A stretch of DNA of 64,000 nucleotides from JBBROS01 sp963792675 (GTDB lineage Bacteria; Pseudomonadota; Alphaproteobacteria; Acetobacterales; Acetobacteraceae): positions 248,001 to 312,000 of the forward strand of contig CAWBWT010000002.1 in assembly GCA_963792675.1 (NCBI GenBank), written 5' to 3'. Made by a program: the position numbers and the translations under genes. Shown here piece after piece: positions 9,490-17,994 of this stretch; the stretch's first letter is position 1; each line of letters starts with the position of its first letter. The notes below the pieces were generated by a model. The model worked only from the letters and a program-made list of their open reading frames with translations. It did not search any database and was not told the DNA's origin.

Positions 9490-10121
9490 CCACCAGCAGC
9501 AACGGCCCCCTCAACGGCCCCTTGCGCGTCGGCGTCGGCGGCCCCGTCGGCACCGGCAAGACCGCGCTGATGGACGCGCTCTGCAAGCGCTTCTCGCCGC
9601 ACTACGACATCGCCGCCATCACCAACGACATCTATACCAAGGAGGACGCCGAGTTCCTCACCCGCGCCGGCTCGCTGCCGCCCGAGCGCATCATGGGCAT
9701 CGAGACCGGCGGCTGCCCGCACACCGCCATCCGCGAGGACGCCAGCATCAACCTCGCCGGCGTCGCCACCATGCGCCGCCGCTTTCCGGCCCTCGACGTG
9801 ATCCTGATCGAATCCGGTGGCGACAACCTCGCCGCCACCTTCAGCCCCGAGCTCGCCGATCTCACCATCTACGTCATCGACGTCAGCGCCGGCGACAAGA
9901 TCCCGCGCAAGGGCGGACCCGGCATCACCCGCAGCGACCTGCTGGTGATCAACAAGATCGACCTCGCCCCCCATGTCGGCGCCAGCCTCGAGGTGATGGA
10001 CCGCGACAGCCGCCGCATGCGCGGCGACCGCCCCTTCGTCTTCACCAACATCCGCGCCGGCCAAGGCGTGGCCGACGTCGCCGCCTTCATCGAGCAAGCC
10101 GGCGGCCTCCGCCCCGCTTAA
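9486..10121 (+). CDS. ureG: Urease accessory GTPase UreG
   Basis: SIMIBI GTPase that drives nickel delivery. P-loop GPVGTGKTALM near residue 19, metal-binding CPH motif in TGGCPHTAIREDASIN, switch ESGGDNLAATFSPELAD, and the NKID guanine-specificity motif in VINKIDLAP. Full length at 211 residues. It is the last urease gene; the following 400 bases hold only a doubtful small reading frame and a tandem repeat. Confidence 0.97.
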   Translation: MTTSSNGPLNGPLRVGVGGPVGTGKTALMDALCKRFSPHYDIAAITNDIYTKEDAEFLTRAGSLPPERIMGIETGGCPHTAIREDASINLAGVATMRRRFPALDVILIESGGDNLAATFSPELADLTIYVIDVSAGDKIPRKGGPGITRSDLLVINKIDLAPHVGASLEVMDRDSRRMRGDRPFVFTNIRAGQGVADVAAFIEQAGGLRPA

Positions 10122-10130
10122 CCCCGACCC

Positions 10131-10343
10131 CTACAATAATCGGCAGCACGCCTCGATCGCCATCTCCGATAGGTGGATCAGCGAGTTCAGCCCGGACATC
10201 AGCGCGCCCGCCGCCAACGCCCGCGCCAGCCACCGCTCCGCCAACTCCTTTCGCCCCATCTCGGGCCGCCCCATCTCAGGCCGCCCCATCTCAGGCCGCC
10301 CAACCCCGGCGCTCGTCTGCTGCGACGACATTCCGCACTCCAT
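10131..10343 (-). CDS. Possible 70-residue hypothetical protein with GRPEM repeats
   Basis: A weak candidate. The predicted product begins MECGMSSQQTSAGV, carries three or four GRPEM/GRKE units encoded by a 15-base tandem repeat, and ends in an amphipathic helix. The repeat period being a multiple of three and the helix are the only points in favour. No family is recognised. It is convergent with ureG, ending 10 bases beyond the ureG stop. The region could equally be non-coding. Confidence 0.3.
   Translation of the reverse strand: MECGMSSQQTSAGVGRPEMGRPEMGRPEMGRKELAERWLARALAAGALMSGLNSLIHLSEMAIEACCRLL
10252..10301. repeat. 15-base tandem repeat, about 3.3 copies
   Basis: Units CGCCCCATCTCGGGC, CGCCCCATCTCAGGC, CGCCCCATCTCAGGC and a partial CGCCC. 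It lies in the gap after ureG, inside the doubtful small reverse-strand frame. Confidence 0.85.
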
Positions 10344-10528
10344 CCCGCAAGCCGGGCAAACTAGGACTGCCGTCCGTGTCTCACAAGACTAATGTCCTAG
10401 ATTCGTGTCACGGTAGCGCGATTTTTGGCGCGGTCTCGCACGCCATTGTGCGGTGAACAAAGTTTGAGCGAACTGCGGCGCGCGAGACGCCTTTGCGCCG
10501 TTCATACGCCATACGAGGACCCCCACGA

Positions 10529-11704
10529 ATGAAGGCACTCTGTTGGCACGGTAAAGGCGACATACGCTGCGACACCGTGCCCGATCCCAAGATCGAACAC
10601 CCCCGCGACGCCATCATCAAGGTCACCGCCTGCGCCATCTGCGGCTCCGACCTGCATCTCATGAACGGCTTCATGCCCGGCATGATGAGCGGCGACATCA
10701 TGGGCCACGAGACCATGGGCGAGGTCGTCGAGGTCGGTTCCGAGAACAAGAAGCTGAAGGTCGGCGACAAGGTCGTCGTCCCCTTCACCATCAGCTGCGG
10801 CGAGTGCTTCTTCTGCCAGCGCGGCCTGTTCTCCGGTTGCGAGCGCAGCAACCCGAGCCCCAACCGCAAGGTCGCCGAGACCCTTTGGGGCCACTCGCCG
10901 GCTGGGCTGTTCGGCTACACCCACCTGCTCGGCGGCTACGCCGGCGGCCAGGCCGAATACCTGCGCGTTCCCTACGCCGATTTCGGCCCGATCAAGGTCC
11001 CGGACGGCCTGACCGACGACCAGGTGCTGTTCCTGTCCGACATCTTCCCGACCGGCTACATGGGCGCCGACATGTGCGAGATCAAACCCGGCGACACCAT
11101 CGCCGTGTTCGGCTGCGGCCCGGTCGGCCAGTTCGCCATCCGCTCCGCTTTCCTGCTCGGCGCCGAGACCGTCATCGCCATCGACACCGTCCCCGAGCGC
11201 CTGGCCCTCGCCCGCAAGTCCGGCGCCGTCACCGTCGACTTCATGGCCGAGGAGGTCCACGAGCGCATCAACCAGATGACCCACGGCCGCGGCGCCGACG
11301 CCTGCATCGACGCCGTCGGCACCGAAGCCAGCCCCGGCGCCAGCTTCGACAGCGTGCTCGACCGCGCCAAGCAGGTTGCTTGGATGGGCACCGACCGCCC
11401 GCACGTGCTGCGCCAGGCCATCAACAACACCCGCAACGGCGGCATCGTCTCCATCATCGGCGTCTACGGCGGTCTCGTGGACAAGGTGCCGATGGGCTCC
11501 GCCATCAACCGCGGCCTGACCTTCCGGATGGCGCAGACCCCGGTGCAGCGCTACCTCGGCCCGCTGATGGAGCGCATCCAGAAGGGCGAGATCGACCCCT
11601 CCTTCGTCATCACCCACGAAGGCAAGCTCGAGGACGGCCCCGACCTCTACAAGGTGTTCCGCGACAAACAGGACGGCTGCATGAAGGTGGTGCTGAAGCC
11701 ATGA
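10529..11704 (+). CDS. Zinc-dependent alcohol dehydrogenase (formaldehyde-dehydrogenase-like)
   Basis: A 391-residue medium-chain dehydrogenase. Catalytic zinc ligands are in CAICGSDLH and GHETMGEVVEVG; the structural zinc loop CGECFFCQRGLFSGCE has all four cysteines; the NAD-binding fold is VFGCGPVGQFAI. The overall pattern (long insert after the zinc loop, FLSDIFPTGYMGADM) matches glutathione-independent formaldehyde dehydrogenase-like enzymes. Start chosen at ATG 10529 with an AGGA motif nine bases upstream, rather than an ATG 36 bases earlier. The stop overlaps the next gene as ATGA. Substrate is not determined. Confidence 0.87.
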   Translation: MKALCWHGKGDIRCDTVPDPKIEHPRDAIIKVTACAICGSDLHLMNGFMPGMMSGDIMGHETMGEVVEVGSENKKLKVGDKVVVPFTISCGECFFCQRGLFSGCERSNPSPNRKVAETLWGHSPAGLFGYTHLLGGYAGGQAEYLRVPYADFGPIKVPDGLTDDQVLFLSDIFPTGYMGADMCEIKPGDTIAVFGCGPVGQFAIRSAFLLGAETVIAIDTVPERLALARKSGAVTVDFMAEEVHERINQMTHGRGADACIDAVGTEASPGASFDSVLDRAKQVAWMGTDRPHVLRQAINNTRNGGIVSIIGVYGGLVDKVPMGSAINRGLTFRMAQTPVQRYLGPLMERIQKGEIDPSFVITHEGKLEDGPDLYKVFRDKQDGCMKVVLKP

Positions 11705-12108
11705 ACGAAATCCAACTCTCCAAGGGCCTTGGCCTGTTCAGCCTGTTCCTCGGCACCGTGCAGCTGGTCGCCGGCAAGCAGATCAAGCAAGCGCTCGGCC
11801 TGCCGATGCCAACGAGCTTCGTGCAAGCCTTCGGTGCGCGCGAGCTGCTATCCGGCTTCGTCTCCTTGGCCCACCCCGACAACAAGGGCCCGATGGGCCT
11901 GCGCATCGCCGGCGACGCCGCCGACCTCGCCGTGCTCGGCGTGGCCCTGCTGCCAAGCAACCGCCAGCGCCACCTCGCCGCCCTGGCCACCGCCGCCGTG
12001 ATCGGCGTGACGGTCCTGGACTTTGCCGCCGCAACCGCCCTGACCCGGCGCGAAACCAAGGCGCTCGCCACCGCAAGGCGCACAAGGGTCAAGCGAATCC
12101 TGGCCTAG
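11701..12108 (+). CDS. Small hydrophobic protein coupled to the alcohol dehydrogenase
   Basis: A 135-residue protein that opens LSKGLGLFSLFLGTVQLVAG and has about four hydrophobic segments, ending in a basic tail. It resembles the membrane segment found N-terminal to SRPBCC cyclase/dehydrase-like proteins, here as a free-standing protein; this resemblance is from memory of the pattern and is tentative. The start overlaps the dehydrogenase stop (ATGA), so they are co-translated and likely work on the same process. Confidence 0.75.
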   Translation: MNEIQLSKGLGLFSLFLGTVQLVAGKQIKQALGLPMPTSFVQAFGARELLSGFVSLAHPDNKGPMGLRIAGDAADLAVLGVALLPSNRQRHLAALATAAVIGVTVLDFAAATALTRRETKALATARRTRVKRILA

Positions 12109-12147
12109 GTCCGGGGGGTTTGGGGCCCCTGGCCCCAAGCCTTGAAT
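12109..12147. repeat. GC-rich palindromic repeat, partial copy
   Basis: TTGGGGCCCCTGGCCCCAA is a palindromic core. It appears related to the GGCGCTGCCCTGGACC family at 16733, 32504 and 54289. Lies right after the stop of the small hydrophobic gene and may end its transcript. Confidence 0.5.
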
Positions 12148-12235
12148 CCTGGTCACCGCCGCGCCAGCCCGTCCACGCCTTCCCTTCTCCGCCGCCCCGT
12201 TCCACCATAGCCCCCGTAAAGGGAGACGAGCGCCG

Positions 12236-13439
12236 ATGGCGAAGCGTGGCATGCAGTTCGGTATCTTTCTCGCGCCCTTCCACCGGCGTCGGCGACAACC
12301 CCACCCTCGCCATCGCCCGCGACATCGAGATGCTCGAGCACCTCGACCGCCTCGGCTACGACGAGGCCTGGATCGGCGAGCACCATTCCGCCGGCTGGGA
12401 GGTGATCGCCTCCCCTGAGCTCATCATCGCCGCCGCCGCCGAGCGCACCAAGCACATCCGCCTCGGCTCCGGCGTTACCAGCTTGCCCTACCACCACCCC
12501 TTCCTGGTGGCGCAGCGCTTCGTGCAGCTCGACCACATGACCCGCGGCCGCGCCATGCTCGGCTGCGGCCCCGGTGCCCTGGTGTCCGACGCCTACATGC
12601 TCGGCATCGACGCCGCCACCCAGCGCCGCCGCATGGACGAGAGCCTCGACGCCATCATGGCCCTGCTCCGCTGCGAGGAGCCCGTCACCCGCAAGACCGA
12701 CTGGTTCGAGATGCGCGAAGCCCGCCTCCACCTCCGCCCCTACAGCGACCCGCACTTCCCGATCGCGGTCGCCAGCACGCTCACCCCCTCCGGCCCCACC
12801 GTCGCCGGCAAGCACGGCGTCGGTATCCTCTCCCTCGGCGCCGGCATGCCCGGCGGCCCGCAGGCGATTGCCGGCCAATGGCGCATCGCCGAGGACGCCG
12901 CCGCCAAGCACGGCAAGACCATGAACCGCCGCGACTGGCGCATGGTGATGAACGTCCACGTCGCCGAAACCGACGCCCAGGCGCTGGACGATGTCCGCAT
13001 CGGCGAACGCCTCGAGACCGTGAAATACTTCGAGGACGCCTTGGGCCGCCCGCCGGGCCGCAGCGAGAACCCGCTCGTCGACGGCGTCGCCGCCGGCACC
13101 ACCCTCGTCGGCTCGCCCGAAACCGTCGCCCGCGGCATCGAGAACCTCGTCGCCCACAGCGACGGCGGCTTCGGCGGCTTCATGTTCCGCGCCCATGACT
13201 GGGCCGACCGCGAAGCCACCTGGCGCAGCTACGAGCTGTTCGCCCGCTGGGTCATGCCCCGCTTCCAGCAATCCCTCGACACCATCGAGGCCAGCTACGC
13301 CTGGTGCGTCGAGAACCGCAAGACCATCTTCGGCCCCAACGTCGACGCCCTGAAGCAAGCCTTCACGGATGCCGGCAAGCCCGTCCCCGACAACTGGACC
13401 GCCCGCGCCACCGGCGCCCGCGACGTCGCCGCGGAGTGA
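12236..13439 (+). CDS. LLM-class flavin-dependent monooxygenase, interrupted by a frameshift
   Basis: Bacterial luciferase-fold monooxygenase of the limonene-monooxygenase-like group, about 400 residues when the frame is mended. ATG 12236 has a GGGAG site upstream and encodes MAKRGMQFGIFLAPFH; one extra C at about 12284 then shifts the frame. Past that base the sequence continues GVGDNPTLAIARDIEMLEHL and LGYDEAWIGEHHSAGWE, exactly the family order. The remaining 384 codons are open and well conserved. Reading as written gives a 60-residue stub. A sequencing error is as likely as a true lesion. Uses reduced flavin; substrate unknown. Confidence 0.82.
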
Positions 13440-13456
13440 CCCCAGCTCCCTCGCGA

Positions 13457-13489
13457 CCCGTCATCCCCGGACTCGATCCAGGGATCTCC
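13457..13489. repeat. REP-like palindrome
   Basis: TCATCCCCGGACTCGATCCAGGGATC, same family as the cluster at 5976. It sits between the convergent flavin monooxygenase and cytochrome c genes, where it could serve as a two-way transcription end. Confidence 0.75.
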
Positions 13490-13517
13490 CCCCAACCTCG
13501 TTCCGGCCACCCGCCGC

Positions 13518-13850
13518 CTACTGCCCGGGAACGGACACCACCTCCACCTTCACCGCCGCATAATAGGCGGTGACGTCGGCGATCTGCTGCGGCGTGAGCG
13601 TCTTGACGATCGCGTTCATCTGCTCGTTCTTCCGCGCCCCGCCGCGGAACGCGGTGAGCTGCCGCGACAAATAGCCCGCATCCTGCCCGGCCAAATTCGC
13701 CGCTTCCGGCACCTTCGCAATCCCGTCCACGCCATGGCACCCGGAGCAGACCCGGGCCGCCACCCGCCGCCCGGCCACCACGTCCTGCGCCGACGCAGGC
13801 GCCGCAGCGGCCAGGACGAGCCCGGCCGCCGCGAACAACCCTTGCCTCAC
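13518..13850 (-). CDS. Small periplasmic cytochrome c
   Basis: A 110-residue class I cytochrome with a clear signal peptide (about residues 1-21, ending ASA-QD). The haem site is CSGCH near residue 35 and a later methionine in NEQMNAIV is a plausible sixth ligand. It resembles cytochrome c553/c4 halves. Its start overlaps the stop of the sorbosone dehydrogenase-like gene by four bases, so it is very likely the electron acceptor of that enzyme. Confidence 0.87.
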   Translation of the reverse strand: MRQGLFAAAGLVLAAAAPASAQDVVAGRRVAARVCSGCHGVDGIAKVPEAANLAGQDAGYLSRQLTAFRGGARKNEQMNAIVKTLTPQQIADVTAYYAAVKVEVVSVPGQ

Positions 13851-15206
13851 TGCTTGTAGCTGATGCGGTAGATCGCACCCGCGAAGTCGTCCGACACCAG
13901 CAGACTACCATCCGCCAGCTCCGCCACGTCCACCGGACGCCCGCTATACTCGCCCGTCTCGTCGTTCAGCCACCCGAACGCGAACGGCTCGCTCTTATCC
14001 ACCGAACCGTCCGGCTTGAACGTCGTCACCATCACCCGCGCACCCACCGGGTCGGTGCGGTTCCACGAGCCATGCTGGGCGCTGAAGATCGCCCCGCGAT
14101 ACTGCTCGGGAAACATCTTGCCGCGGTAGAAATGCATGCCCAAGGTCGGCCGCGTGCGCCGCCATCTCCACGTCCGGGAACGTCACGTCGGCCGGCGGCG
14201 TCTTGTCCTTGTACTCGACCGTCCGCGTATGTCCGCCGCCGTAATACGGGAAGCCGAAGTTCATCCCCGCCCGCGGCGCATGGTTCAGCTCGCCCGGCGG
14301 GATCGTGTCCCCCATCCCGTCCACCTGGTTGTCGGTGAACCACAGCTCCTTCGTCTTCGGGTTCCAATCCTGCCCGACCGAGTTCCGGATCCCGCGCGCG
14401 AACACCTCCCGATGCTTGCCGTCGCGGTCCATCCGCACGATCCCGCCGATCCCCTCCCGCATATAAAGGTCCATCTTCGCCGGCGGCGGCACGTTATACG
14501 GCTGCCCGATCGTCACATACAGCTTGTTGTCCGGCCCGATCGTGCACGTCCGGGCGCCATGGTTGAAGCTTTCCTCGCTCTTCGGCACCAGCTGCTCGGC
14601 GACAACGTCCACCGCCACGTCCGGCCCCTCGTAGAAGAACTCAGCCGCCGGGAACACCAGCACCCGGTTATGCTCGGCGACGAACAGCTGCCCGTCTTTG
14701 CTGAAGCACACCCCGTTCGGCTGCCTGAACGACACCGACGGCGCGAACTGCTTCACCTCCTCGGCCACCCGCGCGCGCGTCCGGTCCGTCACCGCCCACA
14801 GCTTGGTCTTGCGCGTGCCGACGAACACCACGCCGGCATTGGTCCCGACCGCCATGTGGCGCGCGTCCGGCACCACGGCATACAGATCGATGCTGAACCC
14901 CTCCGGCATCTTGATGTCGGCCAGGTTCTTGCGAAGCTGGTCCGCCTTGCGCCCGGTCTGCGGCACCGTCTCCATCTCGAGCGACGCCCCGGTCCCCTGC
15001 ATCCCCCGCAGCTTCTCGAGATTGGCGTTGCCTTCGTTGGCGCCCTGGCCAGCTCCGCCCTGGCCGGCGCCCGCCTGGCTGGCACGATTCTGGCTGACCA
15101 CGCTCTGACTGGTCCCGCCCGGTCCGGCGCCCGGCACCGGCGGCTGCGCGACGGCCACGGTCGCAAACGCCGCCACAGCCGTGGCGGCGAGAAGAAGAGT
15201 TCGCAT
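13847..15206 (-). CDS. PQQ-type sorbosone/sugar dehydrogenase, interrupted by a frameshift
   Basis: Periplasmic six-bladed beta-propeller dehydrogenase of the L-sorbosone dehydrogenase family, about 452 residues when mended. It has a signal peptide (MRTLLLAATAVAAFATVAVA), a Gly/Gln-rich linker, then NGVCFSKDGQLFVAEHNRV, EESFNHGARTCTIGPDNKLY, FARGIRNSVGQDWNP and ELWFTDNQVDGMGDTIPPGE. One extra base at about 14144 breaks the frame; past it the sequence runs MHFYRGKMFPEQYRGAIF and QHGSWNRTDPVGARV as expected. The partner cytochrome c follows with a four-base overlap. Cofactor assignment comes from the family. Confidence 0.85.
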
Positions 15207-15341
15207 GCACATTCCCCCAAAAGCAGTGCCCGGCTGATGCAGTCCGCCCGGCTCCGGGAAAGGTGAACAATCCGGATCGTTCGCGCAAGCGACCGAACCG
15301 CGAAATTTTGCCTCCGCCCCCGCCGCACCCATATCCGCCCG

Positions 15342-16724
15342 ATGCCGCTCAGCCCCGCCTTCCGCCCCGCCGCCACCCACGCCGCCCTCGGCCCCGACTT
15401 CTTCGACCCGGTCGAGCCCGCGCGCTTTCCCGCCCACATCCTCCGCCACCGCGACAACCGCTGGGCCGCCCGGATCGGGCTCGACACCCTGTCCGACGAC
15501 GAATGGCTGGCCCATTTCGGCCGCTTCGAACCCCTCCCCGGCAGCTTCGAGCAGCCCCTCGCTTTGCGCTACCACGGCCACCAATTCCGCGCCTACAACC
15601 CCGACCTCGGCGATGGCCGCGGCTTCCTCTTCGCCCAGCTGCACGACCTCCAGGACGGCCGCCTGCTCGACCTCGGCACCAAGGGCAGCGGCACCACCCC
15701 CTGGTCCCGCATGGGCGACGGCCGCCTCACCCTGAAGGGCGGCGTCCGCGAAGTCCTCGCCACCACCATGCTCGAAGCCCTCGGCGTCTACACGAGCAAG
15801 TCCCTCAGCCTCGTCGAAACCGGCGAAGACCTCGTCCGCCACGACGAGCCCTCCCCCACCCGCGGCGCCGTCCTCGTCCGCCTCAGCCACTCCCACATCC
15901 GCATCGGCTCGTTCCAGCGCTTCCGTGCCCTCGACCAGCCGCACAACGTCCAGCGCCTGCTCGACCACACGATCCGCACCTACATGCCGCACCTCTGGCA
16001 CGACGACGTCGCCGCCCGCGCGAGCGCCTTCCTGTCCGAGGTCGCCGCCAACTGCGCCACCCTCGCCGCCTCCTGGATGGCCGCCGGCTTCGTCCACGGC
16101 GTGCTCAACACCGACAACATCAACGTCACCGGCGAAAGCTTCGACTACGGCCCCTGGCGCTTCCTGCCGCACTACGACCCGGACTTCACCGCCGCCTACT
16201 TCGACCACCAGGGCCTCTACGCCTACGGCCGCCAGCCCGACACCCTGCTCTGGAACCTCGTCCGCCTCGCCGAGTGCCTCCTCCCGCTTACCGAAAAGGA
16301 ACCTCTGCAAGCCGCAATCGAGACCTACCCCCCCGCCTTCCACGCCGCCCTCGACGCCGCCGTCCTCCGCCGCCTCGGCCTCACCCCCGCCAGCTCCGAG
16401 CAGGACCACGCCCTCGCCAGCGCATGGTGGACGTACCTGTCCGAAACCCGCGCCCCCTTCGAACAAAGCTTCTTCGACACCGCCGCCCGCCGCCCCCCGC
16501 GCACCGAGGCCTTCGCCCCCGTCCAGGACCTCCTCGACGCCTACGCCCCGACCCCCGGCTTCGACCCCGCCCACCCCTATTTCCAGCAGCCCCACCCCGC
16601 CACCCTGCTGATCGACGACGTCGAGGCGCTCTGGACCCCGATCGCCGACCACGACGACTGGTCCGCCCTCACGGAGAAACTCGCCGCGATCGAGCAGGCC
16701 CGGCAGGCATACGGGGGCGCGTGA
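15342..16724 (+). CDS. selO: Protein adenylyltransferase SelO (YdiU family)
   Basis: Pseudokinase-fold enzyme that transfers AMP to protein hydroxyls. The 460 residues cover the whole family length. Visible blocks: ALRYHGHQFRAYNPDLGDGR (nucleotide loop), DLGTKGSGTTPWSRMGDGRL, TTMLEALGVYTSKSLSLVET, the FVHGVLNTDNINVTGESFDYGPW active region with conserved N and D, and a tyrosine-rich segment. The C terminus ends QAYGGA and lacks the cysteine or selenocysteine found in some homologues. Divergent from the sorbosone dehydrogenase; 135 bases between start codons. Confidence 0.93.
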   Translation: MPLSPAFRPAATHAALGPDFFDPVEPARFPAHILRHRDNRWAARIGLDTLSDDEWLAHFGRFEPLPGSFEQPLALRYHGHQFRAYNPDLGDGRGFLFAQLHDLQDGRLLDLGTKGSGTTPWSRMGDGRLTLKGGVREVLATTMLEALGVYTSKSLSLVETGEDLVRHDEPSPTRGAVLVRLSHSHIRIGSFQRFRALDQPHNVQRLLDHTIRTYMPHLWHDDVAARASAFLSEVAANCATLAASWMAAGFVHGVLNTDNINVTGESFDYGPWRFLPHYDPDFTAAYFDHQGLYAYGRQPDTLLWNLVRLAECLLPLTEKEPLQAAIETYPPAFHAALDAAVLRRLGLTPASSEQDHALASAWWTYLSETRAPFEQSFFDTAARRPPRTEAFAPVQDLLDAYAPTPGFDPAHPYFQQPHPATLLIDDVEALWTPIADHDDWSALTEKLAAIEQARQAYGGA

Positions 16725-16732
16725 CGAAGGTC

Positions 16733-16779
16733 AGGGCGCTGCCCTGGACCCGCTGGGGCCACGGGCCCCAGACCCCGCC
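16733..16779. repeat. GC-rich palindromic repeat between convergent genes
   Basis: Reads GGCGCTGCCCTGGACCCGCT then GGGGCCACGGGCCCCAGACC; the GGGGCC/GGCCCC arms can pair. It lies just beyond the selO stop and before the vapC stop, a bidirectional terminator position. Same family at 32504 (inverted) and 54289. Confidence 0.7.
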
Positions 16780-16790
16780 AACAAAGCGCC

Positions 16791-16811
16791 GTAGGGCGGG
16801 TGCAACCCGCC
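16791..16811. repeat. GTAGGGCGGGTGCAACCCGCC palindrome, copy 1
   Basis: GGCGGGT and ACCCGCC arms around GCA. A second copy is at 17548, and the sequence after each copy is related too (a CGGGTAACG/CCCGTTACG stretch), so the mobile unit is longer than the core. Confidence 0.8.
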
Positions 16812-16832
16812 AACCACGCGGGTAACGACGCC

Positions 16833-17249
16833 TCAGGGTCCGGCCTGCCCGCCGAGCCAGTCCTCGCAACGCAAGCCCTCCACGCGAGTGAACTCGCGAA
16901 GATTGCCCGTCACCACCACCAAGCCCCGGCTCCGTGCGTGGCCCGCAATCATGACGTCATACGCCCCGATCGGCGCACCCTGGCGCTCAAGGCTTGCCCG
17001 AATGTGAGCCGAATGCGCAGCGGCGCTGCTGTCATAAGGCAGCACGCTCAGGCGCGCCGCGAACCGTTCAACCACCTGCCGGTTCTCGGCGGGCCGAGCC
17101 GACTTCTCCGCACCGAACAGCAACTCGTAAAGCACGACATCGGAGATACACAGGCCGCTGGCTTCTTCGTTGAACCGCGGCCTCAACCCGGCAGGCCGGT
17201 CCCGGATCACCCGTATGCAAAGATTGGTGTCGAGCAGATACCGCAGCAT
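16833..17249 (-). CDS. vapC: VapC-family PIN-domain ribonuclease toxin
   Basis: A 138-residue PIN domain. Acidic residues of the catalytic cluster are visible: D in YLLDTN, E in VVLYELLFGAEKS, D in IGAYDVMIAGHAR, and the C-terminal VVTGNLREF block (usually TNNxxEF). Such toxins of this subtype cut initiator tRNA. The start codon overlaps the vapB stop by one base (TGATG). Confidence 0.9.
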   Translation of the reverse strand: MLRYLLDTNLCIRVIRDRPAGLRPRFNEEASGLCISDVVLYELLFGAEKSARPAENRQVVERFAARLSVLPYDSSAAAHSAHIRASLERQGAPIGAYDVMIAGHARSRGLVVVTGNLREFTRVEGLRCEDWLGGQAGP

Positions 17250-17473
17250 CAGAAGCTGTCGCGGCTCTGCACCTCCGGCTGCCCGCGCTCGCCCAGATCC
17301 ACCCCAGCCGCGTCGAAGAAGTCATCCCACGCCGCATCGGCCGGCGCGATGATCCGCCGCGGCCCATCCTCCATGATCACGACCTCACGAACCCCCTCCC
17401 CAAACGCCACCGCCCGAGGCAGCCGAACCGCCTGCGAGCGGTTGGACAAGAACAACGTCGTGCAAGCCAGCAT
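17249..17473 (-). CDS. vapB: VapB-family antitoxin
   Basis: A 74-residue antitoxin. The N-terminal LFLSNRSQAVRLPRAVAFGE is the MazE/AbrB-type DNA-binding hairpin of VapB; REVVIMEDGPRRIIAPA follows; the C-terminal WDDFFDAAGVD would bind VapC. ATG 17473 is preferred because it sits directly before this domain; an ATG 30 bases upstream would add a non-conserved stretch. Confidence 0.87.
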   Translation of the reverse strand: MLACTTLFLSNRSQAVRLPRAVAFGEGVREVVIMEDGPRRIIAPADAAWDDFFDAAGVDLGERGQPEVQSRDSF

Positions 17474-17547
17474 GTCGCCCCCATATCCCAAGCGGATATA
17501 CATACCACCAGCAACGCACAAAGCCAAGGTGCCACTCAGTCCGGATC

Positions 17548-17568
17548 GTAGGGCGGGTGCAACCCGCC
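17548..17568. repeat. GTAGGGCGGGTGCAACCCGCC palindrome, copy 2
   Basis: Identical over 21 bases to the copy at 16791. The pair flanks the vapBC operon, one on each side. Confidence 0.8.
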
Positions 17569-17620
17569 ACCGCAAGCCGCCCGTTACGCCAAAGCTTATG
17601 CAACGCCAAAGCGTATCCGG

Positions 17621-17775
17621 CGCTGCACCTCTGGTTGCCGCCCCAAGTTCACTCCCCTGTCTCAAACAACCGTCCACGCCGCACGGACCGGCGCCACCGT
17701 TAGAAGCGGCCCATCCTGCATGGTCACGACCTCACGCATCTCCGCGCCAGACGCGACGACCGGGGGCAGGGAGAC
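17621..17775 (-). pseudogene. Decayed second vapB
   Basis: Base-level similarity to the C-terminal two-thirds of the intact vapB, including the shared GCGGCCCATCCT and TCACGACCTCACG stretches. Translated on the minus strand it gives LPPVVASGAEMREVVTMQDG, against LPRAVAFGEGVREVVIMEDG in the intact gene. The N-terminal DNA-binding part and the toxin partner are gone. The 17474-17994 interval otherwise holds the palindrome at 17548 and no gene I can support. Confidence 0.6.
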
Positions 17776-17994
17776 GTCTGCCTCGATATCCCAAGCGGAT
17801 TCGGGCCAGAACCCTGGTAGGTAACCAATATTGGCGACTAATTTGGGTCGGGAGCGGACGGGGGACAGAATGTGACTTGAAGATGGAAGCAAGGGCGGTT
17901 TGCCAGGTTTGCCTCGCCCTAAATGATCCGGCTATCAAACATCCTGAAAAGCGGTGACCGATCCCACGATGGCTGACAACGATGGGCGGCAATT

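Noticed and set aside
13995..16652. Very long open frame on the minus strand running across selO into the sorbosone dehydrogenase gene
   Set aside because: The part opposite selO is antisense to a well-conserved gene and is typical GC-rich shadow sequence; only the part from 15206 onward matches a family.
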